Made by a program: the position numbers and the translations under genes. From Phaeobacter gallaeciensis DSM 26640 (GTDB taxonomy: Bacteria; Pseudomonadota; Alphaproteobacteria; Rhodobacterales; Rhodobacteraceae): a stretch of 64,000 bases of DNA. Location of the stretch: positions 1 through 64,000 of the forward strand of contig NC_023138.1 of the NCBI RefSeq assembly GCF_000511385.1. Reading direction: 5' to 3'. A model generated the notes under the pieces. The model was not told the origin of the DNA and did not search any database. It was given only the letters and a program-made list of their open reading frames with translations. Numbering within the stretch: position 1 is the stretch's first letter; each line of letters begins with the position of its first letter. Positions 1-7,893 of the stretch are shown here, in pieces.

Positions 1-13
1 TTCGATTATCTCA

Positions 14-46
14 CAGCCCCCGAGCCGCCGCTTGGGGGCTGTTTTT
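14..46 (+). terminator. Rho-independent terminator of an upstream gene outside the window
   Basis: An 11-bp GC-rich stem (14-24 pairing with 31-41) encloses a six-base loop and is followed by five T residues on the + strand. The orientation fits a + strand gene ending left of the window. No T-run follows on the minus strand, so it does not serve the minus-strand rep gene next to it. Confidence 0.75.
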
Positions 47-72
47 CGTCGCGGAGCCTCGTGCGCGCAGCG

Positions 73-756
73 CTAGGACAGGATCGTCAACTGATCCACA
101 TCCGCGTCGATATCATGACAGGCGGCCAGCAGCCGCTCCTGTAGATGTGCGGTGACATAGTTGCCGTGAAAACGGCTTGGGGCGCGCAGGATCAGCCGCC
201 CCCCTGCCCTGCTTTCCCGGGTGAGCGCCTGTATCCATGCCGAATAGGTGGCCGGATCTTCCTGATGCAAAACTGCCTTCGCCAGACTCCACTCACTGCC
301 ATCGCTGATATCTGGCGCCGGTGCTGCTGTTCCTGTCATCAAAGGCACAACGTTTTTCTCAGGCGCGTCGCTGCCACGCATCCGGTGATCGAAATCGGGG
401 CCAACTGCCGCCCAGCATCCGCGGGTATCCGTCAGGATACACTCCAGATCAAACCCATATTCCGTGACCCGCCCGCGCGCGCCCTGCCGTTTGACCACCA
501 GCCAGCCAAGGGCGCGCAACTTGGCCATCTCCCGTTTCACCGTGCGTTCATCAACGGACCACATCCGGGCAATCTCGCGTTGCCCGACCGCCAGCTCATT
601 GCGTTGCCAATTATAGCGTGCAGTCATCAGAGTCATGAAACGCAGAACCAGACGCTGGGGCCCCTTCTCCAGCGAGAGGGCATAGGTCCCCAACGCGGTG
701 AGGATATCATATTTTAACGCCGCGGCCTGTCGCCCGACGGGTTTACTGGCAAGCAT
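73..756 (-). CDS. DnaA-like plasmid replication initiator
   Basis: This 227-residue protein probably initiates replication of the replicon by binding its origin. Residues about 50-95 form a winged helix-turn-helix (QREIARMWSVDERTVKREMA). The C-terminal 70 residues (WSLAKAVLHQEDPATYSAWI and following) resemble the N-terminal domain of chromosomal DnaA, which gives this replicase type its name. There is no AAA+ ATPase domain, so it is not chromosomal DnaA (about 450 residues). It is divergent from parAB with about 570 bp of origin-like sequence between them, the standard order of DnaA-like replicons in Rhodobacterales. The ATG at 756 gives the full helix-turn-helix. The family call comes from motif and context recognition. 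Confidence 0.82.
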   Translation of the reverse strand: MLASKPVGRQAAALKYDILTALGTYALSLEKGPQRLVLRFMTLMTARYNWQRNELAVGQREIARMWSVDERTVKREMAKLRALGWLVVKRQGARGRVTEYGFDLECILTDTRGCWAAVGPDFDHRMRGSDAPEKNVVPLMTGTAAPAPDISDGSEWSLAKAVLHQEDPATYSAWIQALTRESRAGGRLILRAPSRFHGNYVTAHLQERLLAACHDIDADVDQLTILS

Positions 757-1032
757 GGCTGCCCTCTTGTCTCCACCCGTTCTCGGATGGCTGCCTCTAT
801 CGTCTCATGTTTGCCATGAGATCCTGTTGATCTTGGTCGCGGTCATATGGTGTTGCTTGTAGCGATTATCGGTGAAGCCTGACCCGAACTCAACGTTTTT
901 AAGTTGGTGTATCTGATTTGCGTCCAGAGATGCGATTCTGTCAAGAGCGCTGTTGTTTGCCTCTCGATCCCAATCCCATTTTTGAATCAAAAATTGGTAT
1001 TCATGGTATTAGGTGACAGCCTGGGCGTCCCC

Positions 1033-1058
1033 TATTGGGGTAAAAATGTCCCCCAATA
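1033..1058. repeat. Inverted repeat TATTGGGG-N10-CCCCAATA in candidate origin
   Basis: Perfect 8-bp arms at 1033-1040 and 1051-1058 flank a 10-bp AT-rich spacer. The arm overlaps GTCCCC motifs that resemble half-sites of the parS-like palindrome. It could be an initiator binding site or a partition element. Confidence 0.5.
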
Positions 1059-1190
1059 TACAGCGGCACTCAAAATCACGTCCCCCTATATCGGCGAAGG
1101 AAGCGCCATTTTTCGGCCAAGCGCGGCACTCACCACCGAATCGCATGCGCCCAGAAAAACAAGGGGTTTGCCTATCTTTCGTCGCAAGCG

Positions 1191-1204
1191 GTCCCCGCGG
1201 GGAC
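1191..1204. other. parS-like palindrome, copy 1 (GTCCCCGCGGGGAC)
   Basis: A perfect 14-bp palindrome 124 bp upstream of the parA start. The identical sequence recurs inside parA, and one-base variants occur in parB and downstream of it. Repeated GC-rich palindromes next to parAB are the expected ParB centromere sites. Confidence 0.65.
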
Positions 1205-1327
1205 AGGACGCTCATTCGGACAATAATAGCTTTTGCGTTTTTTGCAAATTCGGCGTAAATGAGTTTCTAGGTAGAAAAAGCGTCCGCTAGATGAATAAGG
1301 GCGCGCTACAGAGATTGAGGAGCAGAG

Positions 1328-2632
1328 ATGTTTACCCATCAAGACCTGGCAGACATGCAGGCACAATCGCTGAAAATGCAGAGTTGGATCCGGCAACAGA
1401 CCTTTTCTCCCAAGATGGAAAAGACGCTGCGGCGGTTCTCCAGCTGGGAAGTGGCGGAGCTGATCTTTAAGGTGAACCAGTCGACCCTGCGCGGTCGCCT
1501 TGCCGCCGATCCCAGCCTGCCGCAGGGCCATGTTGAGGAAGACGGCCGCCAGCGCTGGTACTCTCTTGAGGAAATAAACGAGCTGCGTCGCCGTCTGAAG
1601 GTGAACCGCAAATCACTGATGCCGGAGCGCCCAGCGGGCAAGCGCGCGCTGCGGGTGGCGATCTCCAACTTCAAAGGGGGGGCAGGCAAATCCACCGTAG
1701 CGCTGCATTTCGCCCATGCCGCCGCCTTGGACGGGTACCGTGTGCTTTGTGTTGATTTCGATCCCCAGGCCACGCTCTCCCATTCCATGGGGCTGAGCGA
1801 TGTGACGGAGGATTATACCGTCTGGGGTATCATGGCGCGCGATCTGGTGCGCGAGACTGAACGCATGAACGCCAGCACCCGTGGTGCGGAGTCCGGGGCT
1901 GCCCTGCCCGAACGCCGGCTACCGGAGGCAATCACTGGCATGGGACTTCAGGATCTGCGGATCAGCGACTTTGTCAAACCGACCAGTTGGCCCACGATTG
2001 ATGTGATCCCCAGCTGTGCCAATGCCGCCTTTGTGGAATTTGCTTCCGCCCAGTATCGGCACCTCAATCCTGAGTGGTCCTTTTTTGCGGCGGTGTCGCG
2101 CTACCTCGATCAGCTGCCGTCAGAAGACTATGACATGATGATCTTCGACTGCCCGCCAGCGATCGGCTACCAGTCAATGAATGCGGTTTTTGCGGCAGAT
2201 ATGCTCTATATCCCGTCGGGTCCTGGCTACTGGGAGTATGATTCCACGACCTCCTTCATCGGTCAGCTCTCCGAGGCGCTGGAGGATCTCTCTGCGTTCA
2301 ATGGCGTTGTCCCCGCGGGGACGTTCAGCTTGCCGAAGGTGTTTCAGGAGGTGCGCTTCCTGTTGACCCGCTATGAATCCGGCAATGATCTGCATCGGGC
2401 GATGCGCGACGCATTTGTGAAGGTGTTTGGCGACCGGATGACAGATCATCCGATCGAGATGACCCGCGCGGTTGAACAATCCGGGCGCTTCCTTAGCTCG
2501 ATTTATGAGATCGACTATCGGGATATGACGCGGGAAACCTGGCGGCGAGCGCGGGCCTCGTTTGATCAGGCCTATATGGAATTCAAGGATAACGCCCTGA
2601 CGGCATGGGACCAGTTGGAGGATGAGGCATGA
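1328..2632 (+). CDS. parA: ParA/RepA-type partition ATPase
   Basis: This 434-residue ParA ATPase drives segregation of the plasmid together with ParB. The deviant Walker A motif KGGAGKST lies near residues 116-123, the A' box (VLCVDFDPQ) follows, and Walker B MMIFDCPP is near 269-276. The N-terminal 110 residues contain a MerR-like helix-turn-helix (SSWEVAELIFKVNQSTLRGR), as in ParA type Ia and RepA proteins that autorepress the operon. The ATG at 1328 follows a GAGG ribosome site. The stop overlaps the parB start by four bases, indicating translational coupling. A parS-like palindrome is embedded in the coding sequence at 2309-2322. Confidence 0.93.
   Translation: MFTHQDLADMQAQSLKMQSWIRQQTFSPKMEKTLRRFSSWEVAELIFKVNQSTLRGRLAADPSLPQGHVEEDGRQRWYSLEEINELRRRLKVNRKSLMPERPAGKRALRVAISNFKGGAGKSTVALHFAHAAALDGYRVLCVDFDPQATLSHSMGLSDVTEDYTVWGIMARDLVRETERMNASTRGAESGAALPERRLPEAITGMGLQDLRISDFVKPTSWPTIDVIPSCANAAFVEFASAQYRHLNPEWSFFAAVSRYLDQLPSEDYDMMIFDCPPAIGYQSMNAVFAADMLYIPSGPGYWEYDSTTSFIGQLSEALEDLSAFNGVVPAGTFSLPKVFQEVRFLLTRYESGNDLHRAMRDAFVKVFGDRMTDHPIEMTRAVEQSGRFLSSIYEIDYRDMTRETWRRARASFDQAYMEFKDNALTAWDQLEDEA
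2309..2322. other. parS-like palindrome, copy 2, inside parA
   Basis: A perfect GTCCCCGCGGGGAC identical to copy 1, encoding the Val-Pro-Ala-Gly-Thr stretch of ParA. Its preservation inside a coding region supports a binding function. Confidence 0.6.
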
Positions 2633-3771
2633 GCAAGCGCAGAATGTTCGACATCGATTTCCCGTCGGAGCCAACAGTCGCCAAACCGAAGGCCCCCTCC
2701 CCTGCCGCATCGCAGTCGCAACCGGCAACCAGCGCGCCGGAAACCAAATCCGCCTTCCGCTCAGGCGAGGGTCGGCGTGGACCGATGGCCACTGCGATCA
2801 GCGAAAACGCCGATGCGTTGCGGACGCGGGCTGAGGTGGAACAGAATATCCGCGCTGAGAATGACCGGCTTGCGCATGAGTTTGTGCGGCTCAAGACGCT
2901 CGGCCTTGTGGTCGACCGGATTCCGCTGGATCAGATTTCCACCAGCAAGTTGATCCGCGACCGCGCGGTTAATCGCGATCCTGATCTGCAGGAGTTGAAG
3001 GAGTCTATTCGCGATCTCGGCCTTTCCAACCCGATCCGGGTTGAGGAAGACGGCGAGGGCTATCAGCTGGTTCAGGGGTTTCGGCGGCTGTCGGCCTATC
3101 GCGCGCTTTATGAGGAAACCGGGGATGAGCAGTATCGCCTGATCCCGGCAGGCCTGGTTGCGCGGGGAGAAACACTGCAAGGTCTCTACCGTCGGATGGT
3201 GGATGAAAACCTCGTGCGGCGGGATATCTCTTTTGCTGAGATGGCACAATTGGCGCTGTCTTATGCGCGGGATCCCGAGACCGGTTCAGACTCTGTAGAA
3301 GACTCTGTTGCGCTGCTTTATGCCTCTGCGGGCCGTCAGAAACGCAGCTACATCCGCCACTTTGCCGAGCTGCTGGAACTGATTGGGGCGGAGCTGTCCT
3401 TTGCCGAAGCGATCCCCCGGGCCCTCGGCTTGGATCTGAAGAAGCATCTTGTGGAGACCCCATCTGCGGTTGAGCCGCTGCGCCAGCGCCTGCGGGACCG
3501 GAGTTTTTCCAGTGCAGATGAAGAGCTGTCGGTGCTGCGACAGTCGCTGAAAGCATCTGTATCAGGTGCCAGCGCGATGAGCACGAGCCAGCGCGCGGGC
3601 ATGGCAAAGACAACGCTGCGCTGTGCTGTCCCCACGGGGACAGTCCGTTGTCTGGCCCGGGACGGCCGGATTGAGATGGCGATGGAACGAGATTTCTCGT
3701 CGGTTGATCAGCGGCGACTGGAAATGGCGATCACGGCGTTCTTCGATGCGCTTGACGGTGAGGATATCTGA
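2629..3771 (+). CDS. parB: ParB/RepB-type centromere-binding partition protein
   Basis: This 380-residue protein should load on parS sites and couple the plasmid to ParA. A proline- and serine-rich N-terminus is followed by a ParB/Spo0J nuclease-like domain at about residues 95-175 (DLQELKESIRDLGLSNPIRV, then LVQGFRRLSAY, the counterpart of the arginine-rich CTP-binding box). A central helix-turn-helix region follows (ISFAEMAQLALSYA). The ATG lies within the parA stop (ATGA overlap). A parS-like palindrome lies near the 3' end of the gene at 3628-3641 and another 148 bp downstream. A hairpin terminator follows at 3811. Confidence 0.92.
   Translation: MSKRRMFDIDFPSEPTVAKPKAPSPAASQSQPATSAPETKSAFRSGEGRRGPMATAISENADALRTRAEVEQNIRAENDRLAHEFVRLKTLGLVVDRIPLDQISTSKLIRDRAVNRDPDLQELKESIRDLGLSNPIRVEEDGEGYQLVQGFRRLSAYRALYEETGDEQYRLIPAGLVARGETLQGLYRRMVDENLVRRDISFAEMAQLALSYARDPETGSDSVEDSVALLYASAGRQKRSYIRHFAELLELIGAELSFAEAIPRALGLDLKKHLVETPSAVEPLRQRLRDRSFSSADEELSVLRQSLKASVSGASAMSTSQRAGMAKTTLRCAVPTGTVRCLARDGRIEMAMERDFSSVDQRRLEMAITAFFDALDGEDI
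3628..3641. other. parS-like palindrome, copy 3, inside parB
   Basis: GTCCCCACGGGGAC with central AC instead of GC; the flanks extend the symmetry to 18 bp (3626-3643). It lies in parB codons for Val-Pro-Thr-Gly-Thr. Confidence 0.58.
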
Positions 3772-3810
3772 AACCAACCAGAGGTGGTTGCAGTTCTGAC
3801 GCGTTGACCG

Positions 3811-3842
3811 AGGCTGTCCCTTTGAAGGGGGCAGCCTTTTTT
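3811..3842 (+). terminator. Rho-independent terminator of parAB
   Basis: Stem AGGCTG/CAGCCT extended by TCCC/GGGG pairing (3811-3820 with 3828-3837), seven-base loop, then six T residues. It lies 40 bp after the parB stop. Confidence 0.8.
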
Positions 3843-3918
3843 CTGGCCAACGAACGAAAATATGAATACATATTAACCATGCTCGCATCGCTGCTGAAGC
3901 GAGCCAACCATCATTTGC

Positions 3919-3932
3919 GTCCCCACGGGGAC
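3919..3932. other. parS-like palindrome, copy 4, downstream of parB
   Basis: GTCCCCACGGGGAC, same variant as copy 3, 148 bp after the parB stop in non-coding DNA. It completes a 2.7-kb cluster of four sites around parAB. Confidence 0.6.
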
Positions 3933-4207
3933 AAAGGCCACGATACGGTTGCTGTCGGGATCAAACCCGTTGGCACGCTGGGGGATGTGCTGTGTCGTGC
4001 CTGCAAGGTCGCCGGAGAGCGGCCTGAGCATGCTGTGCAATTCGACTAAAAAGCAACCCTCTAAAACTGTTCTTGAGTTTGCGTTAAACTGTATGAATGG
4101 GGCATTAATGCGCGATAATTAAGGCACAATCCTGCCATCGTTCGCCCCCAAAAACCAAACCCAAGGCAACGCCGCCACAAGCGGCACGAAGGTTTGGAGT
4201 GATTGAT

Positions 4208-5506
4208 ATGGCATCAACCGATAGCGCGCAGGCAGACGTGACCCCAACGGTGGACCTGCGGGTTCCGGGTCAGGTCCGCGATGACGACGACTGGTTGGTG
4301 TCGACTTGGAATGCAGGGCAATCCCGAAATACCAAGTGGTCGCAGGACAATGTGCAAATCAATGCCGAGGGCGCGGTGGAATTACATCTGACGTCTGAGA
4401 ATGGCGCGGATGAGCGGACCTTTACTGGTGGCGAGATGCAATCCGAGTCCGCCCATGAGACCGGAACCTGGAGCTGGACAGCACAGGCGCCGCAGATGCA
4501 GGACGGCACGGTATTCGGGATGTTTCTCTATCAGGAGGACTATCGCAATGACCGCTGGCTGGAGTTTGATTTCGAGTTTGTCGGCGCCAATACCCGTCAG
4601 GTTCAGCTGAGCATCCATATGGAGGCCGAAGACGGCAGCCGCGTGCGTCTTGCGGACGGCCCGGCGGGGCCACTGGTGGTCGATCTTGGGTTTGACGCGG
4701 CGGCGGGGCTGCACACCTATGAGATTGAGTTGACCGGGACAGCCGCGATTTTTCGGGTGGATGGCAAGGTTCTGGCCAATCTGAGCGAAGCGGACATGCC
4801 GGGCGGGCTGTGGTATTCCGGCGCGGTCAAGAGCTTTGCTGACCTTTGGGCGGTGTCTGACAATCAAACCGCTTGGGCGGGTATACCCGACCCGGACGCA
4901 CCGCCCTTGGTCGCGGTGATTACAGATGTGTCCCTGCCGGGACAGGAGCGGGACGGCACGCCCAATTTCGCAACGGAACAGGCGGGGACCGATCAGGCAG
5001 AGGATTTGTTTGGCGGCGATGGCGCTGATCTGATCCATGGGGGCGCCGGAGCGGATCAACTGGTCGGGAACAGCGGCGCAGATCATCTTTATGGGGACAA
5101 AGGCCGTGATATTCTGCGCGGTAAGGGGGGCGATGATTTCCTATTTGGGGGGCGTGGCAAGGATCGTCTGGCAGGTGGCAGTGGAGATGATCAGCTGGAC
5201 GGAGGTCTTGGCCGAGATCAACTTCGTGGTGGCGCTGGAGCGGATGTTTTCATTTTTAGCCCGGAGGGGCCAGCGGACCGCGTCAATGATTTTAGCCTGT
5301 CCCAGGGGGACGTATTGGACCTGACGGCGTTTGGCCTTGAGGGGGTGGATCAGATCCGCTGGCTTGATGGCGCGCGGGGGCGCGGGACACGGGATCTGTT
5401 GCAGATTGAGGGTGAGGATGGCTGGGTGAATGTCGCCATGGTTGATGATCGCGCAGAAGCTCTGACGCTGGATCAGATGATGGCTCAGGATGCTATTTTG
5501 TTCTAG
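4208..5506 (+). CDS. GH16-family glycanase with C-terminal RTX calcium-binding repeats
   Basis: This 432-residue protein is probably a secreted endoglycanase that cuts a beta-linked exopolysaccharide. Residues about 25-225 form a GH16 (laminarinase/lichenase) fold; the catalytic signature ExDxE is seen as LEFDFEF with Glu119, Asp121 and Glu123. About eight glycine/aspartate nonapeptides (GGDGADLIHGGAGADQ type) span roughly 265-350, binding calcium during type I secretion. There is no N-terminal signal peptide, as expected for RTX cargo with a C-terminal signal. Domain order matches Sinorhizobium ExsH, a succinoglycan depolymerase. The start at 4208 is preferred because GGAG at 4196-4199 is 8 bases upstream; the GTG at 4199 overlaps that site. 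The neighbouring EPS genes suggest the substrate is the polymer made here. Confidence 0.82.
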   Translation: MASTDSAQADVTPTVDLRVPGQVRDDDDWLVSTWNAGQSRNTKWSQDNVQINAEGAVELHLTSENGADERTFTGGEMQSESAHETGTWSWTAQAPQMQDGTVFGMFLYQEDYRNDRWLEFDFEFVGANTRQVQLSIHMEAEDGSRVRLADGPAGPLVVDLGFDAAAGLHTYEIELTGTAAIFRVDGKVLANLSEADMPGGLWYSGAVKSFADLWAVSDNQTAWAGIPDPDAPPLVAVITDVSLPGQERDGTPNFATEQAGTDQAEDLFGGDGADLIHGGAGADQLVGNSGADHLYGDKGRDILRGKGGDDFLFGGRGKDRLAGGSGDDQLDGGLGRDQLRGGAGADVFIFSPEGPADRVNDFSLSQGDVLDLTAFGLEGVDQIRWLDGARGRGTRDLLQIEGEDGWVNVAMVDDRAEALTLDQMMAQDAILF

Positions 5507-5528
5507 ACATATGTGTACATTACTCAGT

Positions 5529-6443
5529 TTACCCGGTGACCGCGGCCCAGCTTTCCCAGGGCAGGCTATCGCGCCCCAGTAGGGTAGGGAGCTGACGCAG
5601 GTCATCTGCGAAATAGGTCCGCAGCGTGGTGATATCGCTGTCCCGGAGGGGCGGCACTACATCCCGCATATTCTGGCTGTTGGCGCGCAGCAGCGCGGAG
5701 ACGGGGCCGGTTGATTTTACCCGCGCCAAAGTATCCTCCAGCCCGATGTTGCGAAGCTGCTCACCGCCCGCGCGCAGCACCCGGCGCAGGGTCGGCAGGC
5801 GAGGGCGGTCACTCTCGTTCCGGCGTTCGTGCAGCACCGGTGAGACATGGCTGTCGTCCAGCCCGGCAAAGCGATAGACCTTCTGCGCGGCGGCAACCGG
5901 ATCCGCGCTGATTTCCTCTGCCAGCATCACCAAGACACGGTCGCGGCCAAGGGCGGCCAGCCAGCGGCCCAGATGCTGGCTGTACAGCCCCTGTTCCAGA
6001 TAGGCTGGATTGTTGGCCAGCCCTTCATGAAAGGGCAGGGGAGGGATATGCCCCTTGATCACCTCATGCAGGTGATTGGAGTAGGCACGGGCCACCGGGT
6101 CACGCAGCAGGCAGACAATCTTGATTTCGGGATCGAAAGCGTTCAGGCGGTCGGGGCAGCGCGGGTCGTAGAAATAGGAGGGGGAGGCCTCGAACCTGAC
6201 GGGCTTGTCGGCGCCATGGGCAAAATGGCTGCGATACCACTGATAGCCACGATCGAAATAGGCGCTGAAGAAATCCAGTTCCTTCGGGTCAGACACGGCG
6301 GCGTCCGGATGGGCGCCAAGGGCAGCGTGGATGAAGGTGGAGGCACATTTCTGCGCGCCGATCCCCACCAAGGTTGGACCGATCCGCGAAGGTCCCGCAT
6401 TTGTCTGGTGGTCGCGCTGAGGCGCTGCGGGTGTGTCGGTCAT
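5529..6443 (-). CDS. PAPS-dependent sulfotransferase family protein
   Basis: This 304-residue cytoplasmic enzyme should transfer sulfate from PAPS to a carbohydrate or small acceptor. The 5'-phosphosulfate loop is seen as GIGAQKCASTFIHAAL (about residues 27-42), followed by KELDFFS and the 3'-phosphate motif LLRDPVARAYSNHLHE. These are the standard signatures of the Sulfotransfer_1/3 family related to heparan N-deacetylase/sulfotransferases. The ATG at 6443 follows GGAAAG at good spacing; upstream in-frame starts to 6677 would overlap the divergent glycosyltransferase leader. It is convergent with the glycanase and divergent from the glycosyltransferase operon, which suggests sulfation of the EPS. 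Confidence 0.82.
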   Translation of the reverse strand: MTDTPAAPQRDHQTNAGPSRIGPTLVGIGAQKCASTFIHAALGAHPDAAVSDPKELDFFSAYFDRGYQWYRSHFAHGADKPVRFEASPSYFYDPRCPDRLNAFDPEIKIVCLLRDPVARAYSNHLHEVIKGHIPPLPFHEGLANNPAYLEQGLYSQHLGRWLAALGRDRVLVMLAEEISADPVAAAQKVYRFAGLDDSHVSPVLHERRNESDRPRLPTLRRVLRAGGEQLRNIGLEDTLARVKSTGPVSALLRANSQNMRDVVPPLRDSDITTLRTYFADDLRQLPTLLGRDSLPWESWAAVTG

Positions 6444-6615
6444 GGCGGGTCTTTCCGAAGGGGCGGCAGTTGCGCTGTGGCGTCTCTTGGCCGTCAGTCT
6501 TAGCAGTTTGATGACACCGTGCCACGGGAAATGCCCGCCGAGCCATGATCCGGGCAGGTCTGCCTTCGGATCTGGTCTCATTGCGGGACGGCGTGTTAGA
6601 CATGTTCGGGGCAGA

Positions 6616-7893
6616 ATGGGCAGGCTAATGCAGGAACCGGCGGGGCAGGGGCGGTTGATTTCGATCATCATGGCCAATCATCAGGGCGCGCGCTACCTGC
6701 GCGCTGCGCTGGCGTCTGTGCTGGCGCAAACTCACGATGACTGGGAGTTGATCGTGGCGGATGATGGTTCCAGCGATGGGTCGGTTGAGATCCTGCAAGA
6801 CGCCGCTGCGCAGGACGCCCGTGTGCGGGTGCTTCTTTGGGAAAAACCAAGCGGTCCAGCAGCGGCGCGGAATCGGGCGCTGGCTGTTGCGCAGGGGGCG
6901 TGGCTGGCGATCTGCGATTCCGACGATATCATGCACCCGGACCGGCTGCGGCGCCTTCTAGTGGCGGCTGAGAGGCTGGGCGCTGATGCGGTGGCCGATG
7001 ATATGATCCATTTTGCAACCGAGCCGATGGCGGCGCCGCGCAGCGTGTTTGGACCGGAGCCGCAGGAACTGCCGCGCGAGATCAGCCCGGCAGATATGCT
7101 GCGGGTGCCCGAGCCGGGGGAGGCTGGCGCGCAGCTGGGCTATATCAAGCCGTTGATCCGACGCGAGGCGCTGGGGGCGCTGAGCTATGATGAAACGCTA
7201 ACGATCGGTGAGGATCAGGATCTCTATCTGCGGCTGTTGCTGCGGGGGGGACGTCTGTGGCTGTTGCCGGAGGCGCTTTACCTATACCGGCGGCATCCGC
7301 AGTCGCTCTCTCATCGCTCCAGCCGGGCGCATATCGAGGCGTCGCTTGCGGCGCTGGAGGGGCTGAGTGATCGGTTAGAGTTCGATCAACACACTGAAAT
7401 AAAAAATATTTTAAACCAACGGCGGCGGGTTCTACAGCGTCGGTTGTCCTTTGAAATGCTGGCAGAAAACTTGAAAGAACGGCGTTTGGCATCTGCTGTG
7501 GGACAGGTGTTGCGGGACCCTTCTCTGGTCTCGCAATTGGCGCGGGTGGCCTTGGCCAAGGCACGCGGTCCCAAGCCCGGCCAAGAGGCTGAACGGGCAT
7601 TTGATGCATCAGCGGAAGTTGTTCATCTGGTCGGGCCTGATGGGGCTAGCCCTGCGCTGAGCGGTGACAGTGCGGGGGCACGGATCGCGGTCCCGATGCC
7701 GGAGGAGGATGGCAGCCACAGCGCACTTTGGGCCGATCTGTGCCATCGTGCATCACGGGGCGCGCTGACGCTGACTTATGGCGACGTTGCGGGATTGTCG
7801 GCGGCCTGGCGGGTCCCGGCGGCAGTGCATGTCCGCGCGCGCGGGCCTGTGGCGTCTGATCTCCCGCCGCCCAAGGGCCAGCGCGATGGCTGA
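6616..7893 (+). CDS. Glycosyltransferase family 2 (first of a tandem pair)
   Basis: This enzyme of about 425 residues should add a sugar to the lipid-linked EPS repeat unit at the inner face of the membrane. The GT-A fold begins with LISIIMANHQGARYLRAAL; the nucleotide-binding VADDGSSDGS is near residue 45 and the DxD metal motif (AICDSDD) near residue 98. The C-terminal 150 residues have no motif I recognise. Similar blocks (YIKPLIRREAL, IGEDQDLYLRLLL, LYRRHPQS) recur in the next gene, so the two are paralogues. ATG at 6616 is chosen; ATG at 6628 is equally possible. The gene overlaps the next by 8 bp. Confidence 0.85.
   Translation: MGRLMQEPAGQGRLISIIMANHQGARYLRAALASVLAQTHDDWELIVADDGSSDGSVEILQDAAAQDARVRVLLWEKPSGPAAARNRALAVAQGAWLAICDSDDIMHPDRLRRLLVAAERLGADAVADDMIHFATEPMAAPRSVFGPEPQELPREISPADMLRVPEPGEAGAQLGYIKPLIRREALGALSYDETLTIGEDQDLYLRLLLRGGRLWLLPEALYLYRRHPQSLSHRSSRAHIEASLAALEGLSDRLEFDQHTEIKNILNQRRRVLQRRLSFEMLAENLKERRLASAVGQVLRDPSLVSQLARVALAKARGPKPGQEAERAFDASAEVVHLVGPDGASPALSGDSAGARIAVPMPEEDGSHSALWADLCHRASRGALTLTYGDVAGLSAAWRVPAAVHVRARGPVASDLPPPKGQRDG

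Larger units (their letters stand above)
757..1327. other. Intergenic origin/promoter region between rep and parA (candidate oriV)
   Basis: This 571-bp stretch has no convincing gene; the small ORFs on both strands have no recognisable features. It carries an inverted repeat at 1033-1058, three GTCCCC starts (1027, 1048, 1080), a 10-bp direct repeat GCGGCACTCA at 1063-1072 and 1123-1132, and one perfect parS-like palindrome (1191-1204). Divergent promoters for rep and parA must lie here. Clustered short repeats between initiator and partition genes are typical of an origin; its origin function is inferred. Confidence 0.55.
3772..4207. other. Gene-free region between parB and the GH16 gene
   Basis: This stretch holds the parB terminator (3811-3842), a small AT-rich palindrome ATATG-AATA-CATAT (3860-3873), the fourth parS-like site (3919-3932), and an AT-rich leader (about 4040-4135) that probably carries the promoter of the glycanase gene. 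An 81-codon reading frame at 3804-4049 starts inside the terminator and is not believable as a gene. Confidence 0.6.

Noticed and set aside
145..717. 190-codon + strand frame
   Set aside because: Lies wholly antisense to the rep gene and has no family features; a shadow of its codon bias.
805..1290. Small frames between rep and parA on both strands
   Set aside because: No ribosome sites or motifs, and they overlap the repeat-rich candidate origin.
3804..4049. 81-codon + frame downstream of parB
   Set aside because: Begins inside the parB terminator and contains a parS-like site; no protein features.
4928..4946. TGTCCC-TGCC-GGGACA palindrome in the glycanase gene
   Set aside because: Core differs from the parAB palindrome and it lies in coding sequence; not counted as parS.
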